DNA from: Trichoplusia ni
Taxonomy: Eukaryota; Arthropoda; Insecta; Lepidoptera; Noctuidae
Assembly (NCBI RefSeq): GCF_003590095.1
Contig: NC_039478.1
Coordinates: 4,154,001 to 4,218,000, forward strand
Direction: 5' to 3'
DNA length: 64,000 nucleotides
A model generated the notes under the pieces. The model ran no database searches. It saw nothing but the letters and a program-made list of their open reading frames with translations, and had not been told where the DNA came from. Shown here one piece after another: positions 31,689-46,600 of the stretch. The translations under genes were made by a program, and so were the position numbers. How positions within the stretch are numbered: position 1 is the stretch's first letter; every line of letters begins with the position of its first letter.

Positions 31689-34600
31689 CTGTCGACCCAC
31701 ACCTTCACGCGTGTATATTGACGAGGCCGAGCTGACTAGCTCGCTTATATCACTAACTTATATGAAACGGGACTTTCTTACGGGATTTTTTTATGTCTTT
31801 ATTTATACTATATCGTTTACTTTTAGAGGTTATGGGGGGGGGGGGGCAAGCTTGGCACTTGTTTCGTAATTGATTATTTGGTTACAAACTGCCTTTTATA
31901 AATAATAGCAGTTTTTTTTGGTTGTTGGCTGCATAATTTACTAAAATCAACTACGTAAAAAAACTAAAATTAACCGTACACTCAAAAGCCGAGTGGAAAT
32001 CGAAGCCACTGCCCTACTTCTACTTAACATAAGGGACTTCAAAACTGACTATAACAAGATCCAAATTTCAAAGGCAGTTAAGTAGTCTATCAACTGAGTC
32101 TGTTACGTTTGGGGTTATATCAAGTTTTCTCACCTTATCTGTCCGGCGAGCAGCGGGTTGATGGCGTACAGCCAGTCGTGAACCTCCTTGTCGCCAAGGG
32201 TCTGCAGCAGGTAGCCGCGCTCCTTGCTCACCACGCTGCAATGAAATATGTCGATTTTAGAATATTTTACAAGGAGAAGTGAAAACCGTTCTTTCCAGGC
32301 TATAAGGGAAACAATAGCCTGGCATTTTTCTAAAATATCTCATAAAAATATGATCACATAGAAATTGTCTTTAAAATAACTATATGCTCCAAAAACCAAA
32401 TTTACTAGTTTCATTATTTAATTTATGTCGCCCGTGACAGAAATGGTACACGTAGGTCACCCGTGACAGATTTTTTTTCGGTCACCAGAGGCCGATAATT
32501 ATTAGTTAATCAGTATGAGTACCTGAAGGTGTTGGGCATGCGGACCATCTGCTCCTGGTCCTCAGAGTACTCGACGTGCGCGTTGGCGAGGTTGATGACG
32601 GCGCGCTCGATGGGGTCGCGCTCGTCGCGGTAGATGAACACGTACGGCCGCCGGACCACCTGCGACACGACGGTTGGTTAGAAGGTACACTCTTGGAAGG
32701 TCATGTGTATGATGGGGTGGAATAGAACGGTATATCGTATAGATATAGAATTGTATTTTGCATTAGTAAGCGGAGAATTTGGATACAAATGGAGAGGCCT
32801 ATTCCCAGCAGTGGATAGCTATAGGCTGAGATGATGATGATGAATTGAGGCCAATTTTGAGTTATTCATACTTGTCAGGCTCAGGCCTTTCAGGCTTTGT
32901 TTAAACAGATTACATAATCAGTTACCAATTTTATTATTAGTGCGTGATGGAAGTGTTTACCGATAAACAGTCGACGGCCTCGTAAATATGACAATCTAAA
33001 ATCTACTCATTAAGGAATTGTTAAGTGGTGGTAGTGTGGTAAAGCAAAAGATAACATTCATCTATTGCCCTTTATCTGAACCAGAACATTAAGAAAGTGT
33101 GTCAAAGTACATACCAGCCAGCGCTTCTTCCACCCATGCGTGCCATGCTGCAGCACGTTGAGATGTCCGCGTCGGGCCACAGCGGCCGACACGCGCACCT
33201 CCTCACAGTCGGGCACGTACAGCGCGCCCCCCGCGCCCCCGCCCAGCGCGCCCCCGCCCAGCGCGCCCCCCGCGCCCAGGCCGAGACCCGCCCCGTGCGA
33301 GCCCGCCCAGCCAGACATTGACTTCTCGAGAAGTCCGCGCTCGGGGGAACATAGCCTGGTAATGTAAAGGACGTTTAATTCTGTTCTTTATTTTTTCCTA
33401 TTGAAATATGAATCAGACACAAAACAGTTAGATAAAGGATTTTTTCCGTGAAACGGTGACTTACGATATGATAAATTGATTGGTAAATGCCATCAAGTTT
33501 GGCAAAAACAGATCTCATTATCAAGATCGAAAAAAAATAACTGAAATAGTTTATTCTAAATGGACTAGATTTGTCAACCTTGCGCAAAAAAGTAACATAA
33601 TTTCATACATAACATGATGGAAAAGATCATCTTAATTCATCTGCAACTGACGGCGAAGATAGAAAAACCTACGCAGTCAACTAAATAAAAAAGCAGGAAG
33701 AAAAGCAAGTAGTAGATATATAACTCACTCAAAGCTGCTAGCACTGTGTATGGAGGAGAGCAGGCTGGGGGTGGAGATGTCCGCGGACACGCCCTCGTCC
33801 ACGGGCGTGGCCGGCGACGCCGCCGCCTCCACCTCCTTGTTTGGAGACCCTATCCTGCCTGCAACACACATACATCATTAATTTCATGTATTTACACAGA
33901 TTCGGGTAATGGACCAAGGTTGTAGTTCAACTGTTTGTGGTCACAAAGCACTTGCTTGTTTCATTCATCATGGTTCTCATGATTATTTGTGCTATGCCTG
34001 GATGTAATTTATTTACGAATATATAAATACTTTTAACAGCTGCCTAGTAGTCATAATACAAACTTGACTTAGTTTGAAACTAGATGGCGTTGTATGAAAT
34101 TTGTAGTATGTTAAATTATGTATGGTACCTTGTATGAGTTTGATGTACTTGGTGGCGAGTTCCTTCTCGCGCGCGGTCATCTCCCAGGGCTCGTACAGCG
34201 ACTCGTCGCGCGCGCTGTCTGCCGCCGCCTTAGCCGCCATATTGCAAACCTCCTTTATAACAAACGATGTAGTATTTAGTATTTATGGATGTTAAATTTA
34301 TGCAAAAATGTTACAATTTGGGTGCAAGAGGATTGACGGCAATGACTAATATTTTGCGGAACGTGAAGATAAATGTAAAGGCTAAAAGTTGATACCACAT
34401 ATTAAAAAATGATTTCATTTTTAGGCAACTTTAATTTGAATGGTCGCAGCTTTACAAGAGCGAAAACCTAAGAAATATATGAGATAGATCTTTTCAATAT
34501 TGGTGAGTACTGACCTAAGAAACTTAAACCGGTATATTCAGTTATCGTGATCGCAAACTTTTAATGTTTATCTAGATTACGAGTTATTTCAGTAGTGTTT

Positions 34601-37600
34601 TAAAATTATTTCATTTTACATGCTACGGGTGCAAGATAAGACATTGCTATACCTTCTCAGTCTTGGAGAAGTCGTTAGGCGCGACGGTGTGTTCGTGTCC
34701 GTGTCGCAGTCTCTCGCGCAGCGCCAGCAGGTGGCGCGTGCGACCCACCATCTCCAAACGGGTCATCTTCTCTAACTCCCACTGCAGAAAAAAACAAATA
34801 TAATATAATAGGAATGTTTAATCAGTTGTCAAATCAATTTTAAAGACAGTAAAATACTTTTAAAAGATTTTCAAACAGGGTATTTAAGTTATTAGAGCTA
34901 ACGCGACTGTTTTAAGTTGTATTCATAAACATGTATTTGCTTATTAAACCTCTAAAATATCTCTACAGCAGACTTAACAATAACAACTCAATTTTATCGA
35001 TAGTTTTCTTTACTCAGAATTAATTTAAATTTGGCGACGTTATTAAACTATCGACCTTAAGGGCATACCTATAAGGTCTAGATTAACGTACCTGATGGTC
35101 GAAGATGAGCGAGTCCCCGCGCGGGCGCCAGCCGTGCAGGTTCTCCTCCCCGCGCACGTACGTGCCGCTCGTGTCCAACACGCGGCGCTGGCGACGCTGT
35201 ACACCTGGATAACAACGAATATAGGATTACTACCCTGCAGTAAGGCTAAATTGAGACTATCTTGCATGCATTCGTGTATCAGAAATGTGTGTGTGTATAA
35301 ATGTCGTCACGCTTAGTGGGTTTGGCGTGTTTACTTCAACCATTCGGCTATCCGTGCATTCAATTTAGATTTACTTTTTAAATTAGATTGCCTTTACAAT
35401 CACATCATCACAAATAACCCCGCCTTATACTCCACACTGTTAACTAAACCCCCTATAGTATCCCTACCAGGTTCTAACGCCCGATGCAGACTGAGCTCGT
35501 AGACGCCAGTGATATGGTCCGCGCGCGCGGCCCGCGACCCGAACAGCGCGCGTCGCAGCGAGCGTCCCGTGCGGGCCTCGCGACCCACTACCACGAGAGA
35601 CAGGTCCTTCGTGATGATGGCTGGCCGGCTGCAGTTATCCACCTGGTGGGCGAAAATAGTTGTTTGTAAACGGTCAGTAAAAAATGAAAGCGAAATTTGG
35701 AACAAACGAAAATAAAATAGAAATGATTTATTTTTTAACATTTCTTAAGTAGTTGTAACCGCGTATAATTAAGAAAACATAATAATATTATTTTTAACTC
35801 ATGCCTAAGCTTGATAAATCATTGATTGTACTCCTAGTTACTCCGTTAGTTGCAAAATAACCCCAAAAGAGATATTTATATAACTACAAAAATAGGGGTT
35901 AATAGTAATTTACTACGAGACCCTTTTAATACCTGGGTTAGGTTTGACAAGCATTCAATTCACATGACAAATACACCGATACTAACCTCCAAGTAAGCAC
36001 TGAGTGTGATGTAGACCACTTCTCCATTCGCGCTCACTCTGTTGAGTAGCGGCGAGCCGTGCAGGCTGCTGTCCCAGGCCGCTTCAAATCTAATATAAAC
36101 AAATAAATATATTAATTCAATCAGAAAAAAACTCTCAAGGAGTTTGGTTGACTCTACATGTCATCAAAAGGGAAGTCTGTTTTTTGAACTAGATTTTTGA
36201 TTTAGCATTGTCATTCAACGTGTCAATGCAGCCAGCCTTCTAGGCACGTTTCCCGACTTTGGCAGGGTTGAAGATATATTTTTTGACGTTCTTTAAATTA
36301 TTAAGAGTTAAAATCAGAAAGAATAATACTAAGACATCTGTGGTATTCAGTATACTCTAGCATCTGTAACATTACTTGTTTATAGGCTTTTTAAAACTTA
36401 GGACCAAGGTCTAAAATATATTCTAACCTGAATACAGCCCTGTCGTCGAGTGTGGGCCTCTCGCCGGGGAAAAGTCCGAGGGATAGAGCGCCGTCTTCGT
36501 CTCCATCTGAGGCGTCTTCATTCGCTTCTGGTGAGTTGCGGATACGGCCTGGAAAAGAATACAATTTGATAACAGTATATCTGTTTTATAAAAAAATACG
36601 TTTCGCTTTCTTTTTGAATTTTATAGTATCTAGACATAGGGTAGGGTGTCGAGCCCAGTTCAAGTAACAGATGGCAAAAACATATCAAATTTGGTTCCTA
36701 TATTGATTATTTTTAGCCAAGTTACTTAAACCAGTTAATTTTAATTGTATTACGTGGCATGGCTCATGGCATAAAATTTCAGATTGCATAGCTTTAATTG
36801 AAATACAATTTGAGAGATAATAAGTTCGATAAAACCATTTCACTTCATAAAAGAGAGAGATTGAAGGAAATCCCACAAGAGAAAGTGTTAGTGTACATAC
36901 CAACAACAAGTTCCCTGACATCGGTCCACTGCAGGTCCTGCGAGGGCTCGTGCAGGATGGTGATGCGGATGCGGCGCTGGATGCCCTGGTGCAGCAGGAA
37001 CAGCCCGCGGCACGGCAGCTCGTCGCTGTGCTCTACCACCTGGGGGTCGGGGTTCGAATCAGACAGGAACATTTGGGTCGAAATTAAGGATCATTTCTCA
37101 AATTTTTTTGATTAAAAATTTCTCAACTTTCAGCATTTTTTTGACACCGTGTTAATAGGATAGTATAGCCATGTTGGCAATGAAAAAGTAAAACAAAAAA
37201 CTTCGTTAACGTCGGATGTTCGTCAGAAGCACAGAAGAATATATACTTTTATAGGTATCGCAATTGCTCGGTATTATATGAGTCTTGTGTATGCAGGCTG
37301 TCGATTGCCGTCAACAGCTGGATTAGAATGGGTGGGTGACTGTTACTGACATGATTCTTTTCAAGTTTTCCGCTAGGTTGTATGGGAGGTTTGGCATACA
37401 GTATTACCTACGTTTTAAGTAGTGAATACTCACAGCAGGCACGTACTCGCCGCTGGGCGCGAGCTCGCAGATCTCGAACCAGACGAGCAGGTCGTGCTTG
37501 GAGTGCAGGTGCGAGGAGCAGCAGGGCGCGGCCACGGCGGCGGCGCCCCACTTGGGGGAGCGCACCGGCGCAGAGATCGGGATGGAGGGCGGCAGCATGC

Positions 37601-40600
37601 GGCGGGGAGGAGTGCGGCCCCCGCAGCCCGCTACTGAACTCACGCCGCCGTCTTGCTTCGCGTCCTGACACAATAGTGACAATTGAAGTTGGTAATTTAT
37701 AGGTATAGGCGAAAGATAGTGTTATAAGTCACTAGTAGCTAGTTAAGGGTCGATAACCGCGGTATTCTAGAACGATACTCTGTTAAACGACGTCCGAACA
37801 TATCTATTTGACCCTAGATTGTACTTGAAAATGAAGAAACATTAAGGGAAACATTTTGACATCGTTTTTGTATCCGAATTCGTGTTTTGTCGAAGAATAC
37901 TTTTAGACTCTAAATGACTTGATTTTATTCTATCACGAAATAAGTAGTTTAATTGAATAGATTTTAGAAAATATTTGAATATACAATTAGTTCAGTTAAT
38001 TATATGCAGTATATGAATAGTAACTCCTATACAAAATAGTAGTAATTATAAAGAAAAAAAAACTAAATTATATTACTTGTGTGTATAAAACTGCCCCCTA
38101 CATGTCAAGTAAGTGTGATATCTGAGAATGTAAATAAAACAAACGGGAACATTACGTACAATTGCGCTTACCTTGTGCAGTGGGTGCTGCTGGTAGTGGC
38201 CGAACACCTCGAACACGATCGGCTGCGTCTTGATGTACTCCACGAAGGACTTCGTTACAGGCACCGTGATCTATGGATGAGGAACAATTTGCTGTTAAAG
38301 TTTAGATTAAAAAATCTAAATACCCACGGTCAAATTTTATCAAAATCAGTCCAGCTGTTTTTATAGTTGTAAATTGCATTGTCATCGGGTTTGAAGCTAC
38401 TCTAAAAATTTCAGCTTATCGGGAAGCGCCTCAAAATTGAGTTACAAAAATCCAACCGGAACGACAAACAAACATACAAACAAGAAAGTGAGTGTATAAA
38501 AACATGGAAAATACTCTATTTTGCAATCCCACTAATATTATAAAAGCGAATGTTTATACGTATGGATGTTCGTTCCCCTTAGCAAGAAGAACGGATTTAG
38601 CCAGATACGGTACACAGATAGTTTATAACCAGGATTTATACATAGGATAGTGCTTTTCCGATTTTATGTTCCCATGGTATCATTTTGGATTTGTAGCGGG
38701 CGGGGCCGCAGGCCACACCTAGTATATTAATAATGTTAAATTTATACTGTTAAGAAGACACGGGGGTTTTCTTTCAATCCAGCGTTACATAGGGACTAAG
38801 TACTTTATGAGTGGCTAAAATTATGTTGTTATGTGGTAGTACTTACATTTTGCACGTGGTAGAATCCGAGAGGCGTGTTCTTGCCAGAGTTCTTGACTGG
38901 CTCTGTTGAGAATGCGTCTTCGTTGCGGTGTAAGAAACTGTAAAAACATATCACTTTAATTTTTAACCAATAAGAGTCTAGATATGTTTGAGCAAGGCGA
39001 CTTTTCAAAATGATTATAAGTTTTCGAGACTCAATAACCGCATAATGTGAAAATATTTAAACTTTTATCTTCGATTACCCTTGATTAAGGACCATGTCTA
39101 CTACAATCAATAATTTCTACATTCCTTGTGATACAAGAAAAGCTAATTTAAACCTTATGCCATAAAGAATAAAACTCAATTCCCACTGTCAGGACAAAAC
39201 AAAATATTAAATCTATTTTGAACCTTATTTCCGAAGGGAATAGAACTCACTTGAACTGGCAGAAGACATCGGCGTAGTCAGTAGAGACGCTGTGTGCCTG
39301 CAGTACGGTGACTCGGAAGGTGAACTCCTTGCCGAGGCTCAGATGCTCGGGAAGGTCTTCCTCCTTCAGCTCGGACGCGAGGGAGCTGTCGCCGCGGCCG
39401 CTGTCTGCGTCACACTCGCCCATTGCTAGTTCTGTTGGAAAGGGATAAAAAAAGTAGTGAACTTTTCTTTGAAATTAAGTGTATTTGGTCAAAATATTTG
39501 TAGTTGTCACAGGTTTGGAGTTATCTTGTAAAGAGGTCGCACCTAGGGTATTTAACCTCATCATATTTGAATCACAAAAAACAACAAATTTTTGAAATAC
39601 TTTAGTAAATTTTTATTACATCAAAATATTTTTTGTCAAAACTAGGACCTTTATTCAGTAACTCACCTTCAATTTTAATATTAGAGTCTGGCACCTCATT
39701 GATGCGTTCATCCAGATTGATAGCGTTGTTCTTATCAACAGCTGTGAGCTTGTTGCGTCGCGCCGGCGCCACATCGTCGTCAAACGATATCTTCGCCGAC
39801 TGCTTAACGCCCGCTGCGAATTCTGCGTTGTCTACAAAATGTATAAGAAGTTCAATACTAAGGTAGGATTGTGAACGAAAAGGGGTTTGAAATTATGTAT
39901 TCAAGATATATTTTTTATCAAGATAAATTATAGGAGTGTAGGTAATATTTGAAATGCCATTTTGTGTATGTCTGAAGAAGTTCCTTTAAGAAATAGTTTA
40001 ATAATAGGTTAATATTGACTTATTTTTGTTCTTTTGATCTCACTGATATTAATCACCAAGAAATGTGTAAGCCATTCCCTAAAAGTCTTGAGAATTGCTG
40101 AACATCACTATCTCGGTATGTAACTTTTTTAAATTCAAATATTATCTTTTACATTAAATTGTCGTGATACTATCTTATATACTTTATTTATTTACCTGTG
40201 ATAAACTTTCTATTCGTATGGTATGATATTTCTACACCATTAAATTTTAAGGGATATAATTTTCTAGGTCAGCTAGCTAACTATAACCTATATAATAAAC
40301 TCACTCTTTTCGGCGTCGATAACAGCCTGCACGGCTACTCGCAGGTAGCCCTTGACGTCTCCTTTTTCATTCACGATGGCGACCTTGTGAATGAGGGGAA
40401 CCGGGTACAGCAGGTTCGATAGGTATACGAAGCTCCTGTGGAACATATACATGTATTTTATATAATACGTAGTAATAGATGTTATATAGGATAATACGTA
40501 GAAATAATGTCGCCACGCTGTGTTTATGTAAACAAGGGTGATCTAGTAAAGTCTTTTATTAGGATAAAGGTAAATAGCGGAGGATATAATGGGAAAATAA

Positions 40601-43600
40601 TATTATTAAAGGCTTTATTTAATAAATATTCCATGTTGGTAATATTTTATATTTTGATTTTTCATTAACAAACGAAAGACAGCCCCAACATATCTAAAGA
40701 ACATTTATTTCGTTTTTCTTATATTTCTAAAGCCCCAGCAGAAGATTTCTATATTATAGAACGAATTCAAGAATGCTGAAATGTGATTATTTCTCAGTGC
40801 TAAACAAGGATGTATTCCAAGTGGAATTGCCAATATTCTACTTTTCATATTCAACTTAAGATGTTAGTCACAATATACTGACCGTCCAACTAGACGGAAC
40901 CATGGGAATCTGTCGTAGAAGGGGTCCCCGCCGGTGACGGACTCGATGTTGTGGTCCGGGGACGTTGGGGACAACTCCGCTTCGTTGTGGTACATCTCAC
41001 GCATAAGCTCCAGCCGTTGTCTGTTGGGTGTATAGAAATGAAGACCTTAATATACTTGGAATAGAGTTCAGTTTTAAATACTGAGATTAGTTTAATTTGA
41101 TGCAGTATTTTAAGTTAAATGAAATGAGTTTGCTTTTAAAATATAAATTTATACTTTATAGTAGATATTATAAAGATGAATTTCAAATGAAGGGGTATTA
41201 ATCTAAATTGATTATATATTTGATGTTAAATGATATGAATTTGTATTATGGCTTCAATAAAGTTGAAATTTCTTTACATTATTAGTAACATTTTAAGGTT
41301 GTTTTGGAAGATTAATTAAAATATAATTAGTGTAAAGCAAAGCTAGCTGTTATAGGTACTAATAATAAGCTGGAACCTCAAATTGAGAAAAGGAAAAATA
41401 TACATTTAGCAGGACATTTTAAATTGAATTCAATATTACAATGTTTTAAGTAAACTTTCAGGAAGACTGAAATTACTTGGAATGACGACGTTTTTATAAT
41501 TGGGTTTGCTTTTAAAAATAATGGATTTTTACAGTTTTAATTATTTAAAGATCTTATACACTAGTCGTGCATCACATAAATACATTGAAGGCACATCAGG
41601 GCGTTAGCACATTGCAAGCTCAAAAGAAAATAGCTTGTAAGATATTTATAATTAAAATATAGCAAAAACATTTGAAAAATCTCAGGACTTTAAAACTTCT
41701 TTTCAGTAATAGGGTAGTTGACTAATTTAACAAAACTAATTCATCGTGTGCCTTATGGTCTAACTTAGCGGAAATATGAATATTTCAGTAAAATTCAATC
41801 TGTAACACATTATATTTTATATTTTTATGAACTATTTGACATTATGGCTAAAAAACTCGCCAAACTATCATGGCAACTCGTGCTCACAATATGCTAAACA
41901 TAGAACTGTTTGGTTGAGTGGATAACAAGTTTTTACAAATTATCTTTAAAAATGGATCACCAATAATATTGTAATATTGTAATAGTCAATAATATTGTCA
42001 AATGTCAAGTTTGTTTTGTGTTGCAACAAATGTCGTCACGCGTCGTGATCGGCGTTCGTTGTCACGTGACTAATGGCAATATTTTTGGAATGTTATTTCT
42101 CAAAAATAATCATGATTTATTTAATCAATGTGATTGTTTTTCACATTTACAAATATTAAGCTACCATAAAAAATAGAAATCTTCAAAATATTTGCTCACT
42201 GTCAACTACCCTATTGTCTCAAGGAATTGCTATTTAGAACAATTTTCTATTAAATTTAGTTAAAAAATGATTCTTATGGAATGATTCTTTTTTTTTTAAT
42301 AATATATTTTCTATAACTATACAGCTATACCAAGAAAGAGCAATCAATAAATATTTTCAACAACTATTAAAAACAATGGAACCGACTAATAATATATATT
42401 TTTTAAATAACATATAGTTAACACATATTTCAAGTTTTAAAAGTACATTAAGTTGACACAACTAAGTACAAGGCAATGATTTGTCTATGTATGTGGTTAG
42501 GGCAATTTGGACTTAATTACATACTGCACAGGTTTCAAGATCGATTACAATGGAAAGGAAGCTACACAAGCGTGAATAAACGTTTTAAATTCATAGCAAA
42601 AATATAAGAATGATTTGTTTTTGTTAAGCCGGTATTAATACAATTAATTTTATTTAAAAATTAGTTGTATTAATACTACTTAAAATAGTTTTACATGGGT
42701 AATGTACATGACGTGCAAAATAACTCGTTATTTATAATCTTGGTCTTATTTATTTATTTTGCTTAACAGGCACATTTATGGCATGAAAAAATATTAAATT
42801 GACTTTTAATGTTCAAATATATACGTTACTGTAAATTACCGAATATTGGTAAACCTTAGGGTTAAAAAAGAAACTATTTATAGCATTACTATTAGAAGTT
42901 TGAAATCCCAAAATTTACCAAGTGAATGGTGGTAAAAGTTCAAAATGATAACAGAACGGTTCGAACTTTTACCATTAAGAGTTGGTAAATCTTAAGCCTG
43001 TACAGTAACAAATATACGAATTCAGCTTCTTTTTTTTTTCACATTTTCATTTTGTTCACAGATTGCTGTGATATTGCTTCTATATTGCAAGCTAATTGTG
43101 CGTATGACAGGCGGTATGCTCTCGGTGATACACAGCTAGGTACAGCAACCGTCGTGCGCAGTCTAGCCGGCCCTAAGGTAGTGTCCGTGTCCCTGGTTCG
43201 TCTGCCTTTGAAGCCCACAACAACGATCATACTATGACGATTAAACTGTGAAGTCATTTAGTTTTGCTATTCTATGGAAATTAAAACTGTTTGATATGTT
43301 TAGGAAGGATAGAAAAAAAACTGACGAAAGAAACGAGATCGTATTATGACGTAGGTTTAAGTTTTAAATTGTATATTAAAACATAGTATTGTTTTTGCGT
43401 ATTGTATTGTCCACAGTTGAATCGCCACATGGTATAAGTACTGACAGGGGGCTTAAGCTCGGCTCGGCGTTGCGTCCACAAACCTCGAGGGCAGCAAGTT
43501 GGCTAGCGAGAGGCGCGTCTGCTGCGCGCACGCAGAGATACAGTGCAGTATGTCTGCGGGGGGCGGGGCCGCCGCCGCGGCGGGGGGCGGGGCCAGCACC

Positions 43601-46600
43601 AGGGGCGGGACCTCCTCGTCCTCCGCGCATACGCTCTCGTTCATGTTGTATATCTGGCGCATGAGCTCCAGCCGGTGGCTACGGACAACACATGCCATGT
43701 AGCCCCCCGCTGCCCTACCGAGCCTGACCCATCCTACCTTCGGTATATGAGAGAATATGCCTCTGCTTTCCTTTCGATAACACCATGTCGCATAGAAAAA
43801 AAAAAACTATAACCTAAAGTTATCACCTAGACAATCACGAATCTAATTTTATTTAAAAGGCATCTAATTCTATTGCCATTTAATCACTTCTAATCGTCTA
43901 TACAGGCATGCCCTCTCATTTTCTCGAGCAAATGATCAGAAAATTTCCTATTCGACGATGATTTATCAAAATTCTTTTCATTTGCTTTCTATACTATAAA
44001 AAATGAGGGAATTCATAGTTATATATAAATAGCTTAGAATGGAAAATAAAAGGGATAAAGCAGCAAATTAAACAAGCGCTATTGGATATGGAATAGACAT
44101 TGCATCTATACATTTAGACCTAGTAGAAGAAAGTGTACTTACCTCCAATATGTATTTACAATGTCTAGATACAAATATTATATACCTACCATAATATATA
44201 TTTATTATATAAATAAGTATGTATACCAGGGCACCAGCAAACTGAGATTACTTTCATCTCTCAAGGGTTAAATAAAAAAATAAAATTATACGTACCAAAA
44301 GACCAAAAAAAATGCAAATCAACCAAAACAATGAGTGACGTCATAAGGAAACATATTACATAGTGTCACGATCAAATAAAAATAACAAAATAAAACATTT
44401 GAACATACATAAATGACTCATAGAAACCTAAATAAACTTTATAATTTCGTTTCTTTAAAATTAATTAACACTATCATCTTGTACAGTCTAGGGGCGATAA
44501 ACAAAGTACTTTGAAATATAATAACATGGAAGAACTGCCCCCCCCCCCTGAAGAATGGCCCCACATTAAGACTTGTGAATCAAGAAAATGTTTTTCACCG
44601 GCCAATATTATCATTTCTATGACCTCATTATCACATAAAAAAAATCATCTTGCGTTTGTAACACAAGTACCAAACTACATAGAATTAAAACATCCCGATT
44701 CTGAACAAAAACAAAAATCTACCAATAATATATTATTTCTGAAACATAACTTCGACTTTAAATAGAATATACCTCTGTCAATCCCTACCATCCTAATTCT
44801 ATTCTAAATAAAATCCCTACAACAGTAATTTCGACTCTGAACTAAAAACAAAGAAGCTATCCAAAATATATGATTTCTAAAACTTAACTAGAACTGCAAA
44901 AAACTTCTGTCAATCCGTACCTGCCTAATTCTAGACTATATAAAATCCCTACAAGAGATTTAACCTGCCCAGAACGTCTACACTATATCCTTGTAGCTTA
45001 CCGCAGCTTTTCCAGTGTCCAGTAATGCGTAGCCCCATTCTTGGTGTCGGTCACCTCTACGGCTACGACCGTAGGCGCGGAGGGGCGGTACTCGTCGTCG
45101 GCGTCGTCGCGCGGGGCCAGCTCGGCGGGCAGCGGCGAGTACGGTGTGTCGGTTAATAGAGTGAACTGGAACTGGACTTTCTTGCGGAGTTCCACTGATA
45201 TCGCGTTGGCTTCCTGTTAGGAACATGTGTATGGTAAGTGAGGATGTGTGAAATGGAAGTCTTGCTTATTGATACGATAAGAAAGAAGTAAGGAGCGTAT
45301 AGTTTAGTCTTATGGTCAAAATTCAAGTGGAGTTCTTCTTTTGTATAAAATCATCGAATTTAACTAACACTCAAAAATATTCTAATTGTTTGGTATTTGA
45401 AATCTGAGATAAAAGGAAAAAAATGAATTAAAGAGCGTAAAGTCAAGTCTAATGGATAAAATTGAACTCCTGGTGTGATTGCCCAGATTACAAATAGAAC
45501 TCTCATTTTCTATTAAATCATCGAATTTTACCAACACTAAAAGAAATATCTAATTACATATTTGGTATTTGAAATTGCAACAAAACATATTTAGTAAGTT
45601 AACTTTAAAAGACAATACTGTGACTACTTAAAACAACTTTTTATCTCCTGATTCGAGTATTCCCTTACCTAAATGACTTCTTCTTCAAAAAACGTTAATT
45701 ACAAACCTTCAGGAAGATAGCATTTCCCCACAGGTCGTCTCTGAGGGAGGTGAACTGATGGTACTTCCATTTACGGAAGGCCCACGCGGCAAGACCGACC
45801 TCGCGGGCGGACCAGCACTCTGTCTCGAATAGGGGGTTCACTGCGGACGAAAATGAACTTTATAGCTATGGATTTAGAGTTTAAGTTTAGTAAATATTTT
45901 GATGCTAAAACTGAGTAGCTAATTGTAAAATATCTGAAGATCTGTTATTATCTTATTCTTCTTATTCTTCTTATCTGTTTAACAAATTTTTAGGCATTGA
46001 TAATTTAATTTATTAATCTGGAAAATATTTATTACATGTATGATAATAAGATCTAGATATAACTTTCCAGTATACGCTGATAGGCGTATCTAGTAATAAC
46101 AAAACTTATATTGTATCTTAATGACAGTTCTTTAGTTGCGAACAAACGATTACTTCAGCAATAAGCAACAAAAAGATCGTATATTCAGAAAAAGTCTTGC
46201 TTGTTACTATTCCCTTCATAAAATGTATATAATTATCGTATCTTACCGAAGATATCCTCATCGTTATGGAAGTCCTCCGGCGTGTAGGAGCTGTACATGG
46301 ACATGGTGACGCTCTGCTCCTCCACCTGACGCTGCAGCGCGTCGATACGGGCCTCGTAGTTCTGGAGGTTAAATCGTCAGGTTAACATACAGCGGAATTT
46401 AAAATGAATAAGTATAGTGCAATTTTGGGCAAGTTTTTAAGGAATTTGTCATATTATAACACTTAAATCTATCAGGCTATATCCTGTTTCAAATGTATGC
46501 GCCAAAGAATGTAAAAGCCGATGCTAACATATTTTACGAAAAGAATAGGCCGAAAAAGAGAGATGAAAATAACAAAAGACTTCGGTTAGCGAGACTTTAA

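Noticed and set aside
33097..33367. Plus-strand Pro/Ala/Arg frames opposite unc-104 exons hh, y, cc and dd
   Set aside because: Shadows of the GC-rich kinesin exons on the minus strand.
43052..43257. Open frames on both strands between unc-104 exons s and r, possible extra exon
   Set aside because: No splice pair gives a frame compatible with its neighbours; the phase needed after exon q or r meets a TAG within 15 codons.
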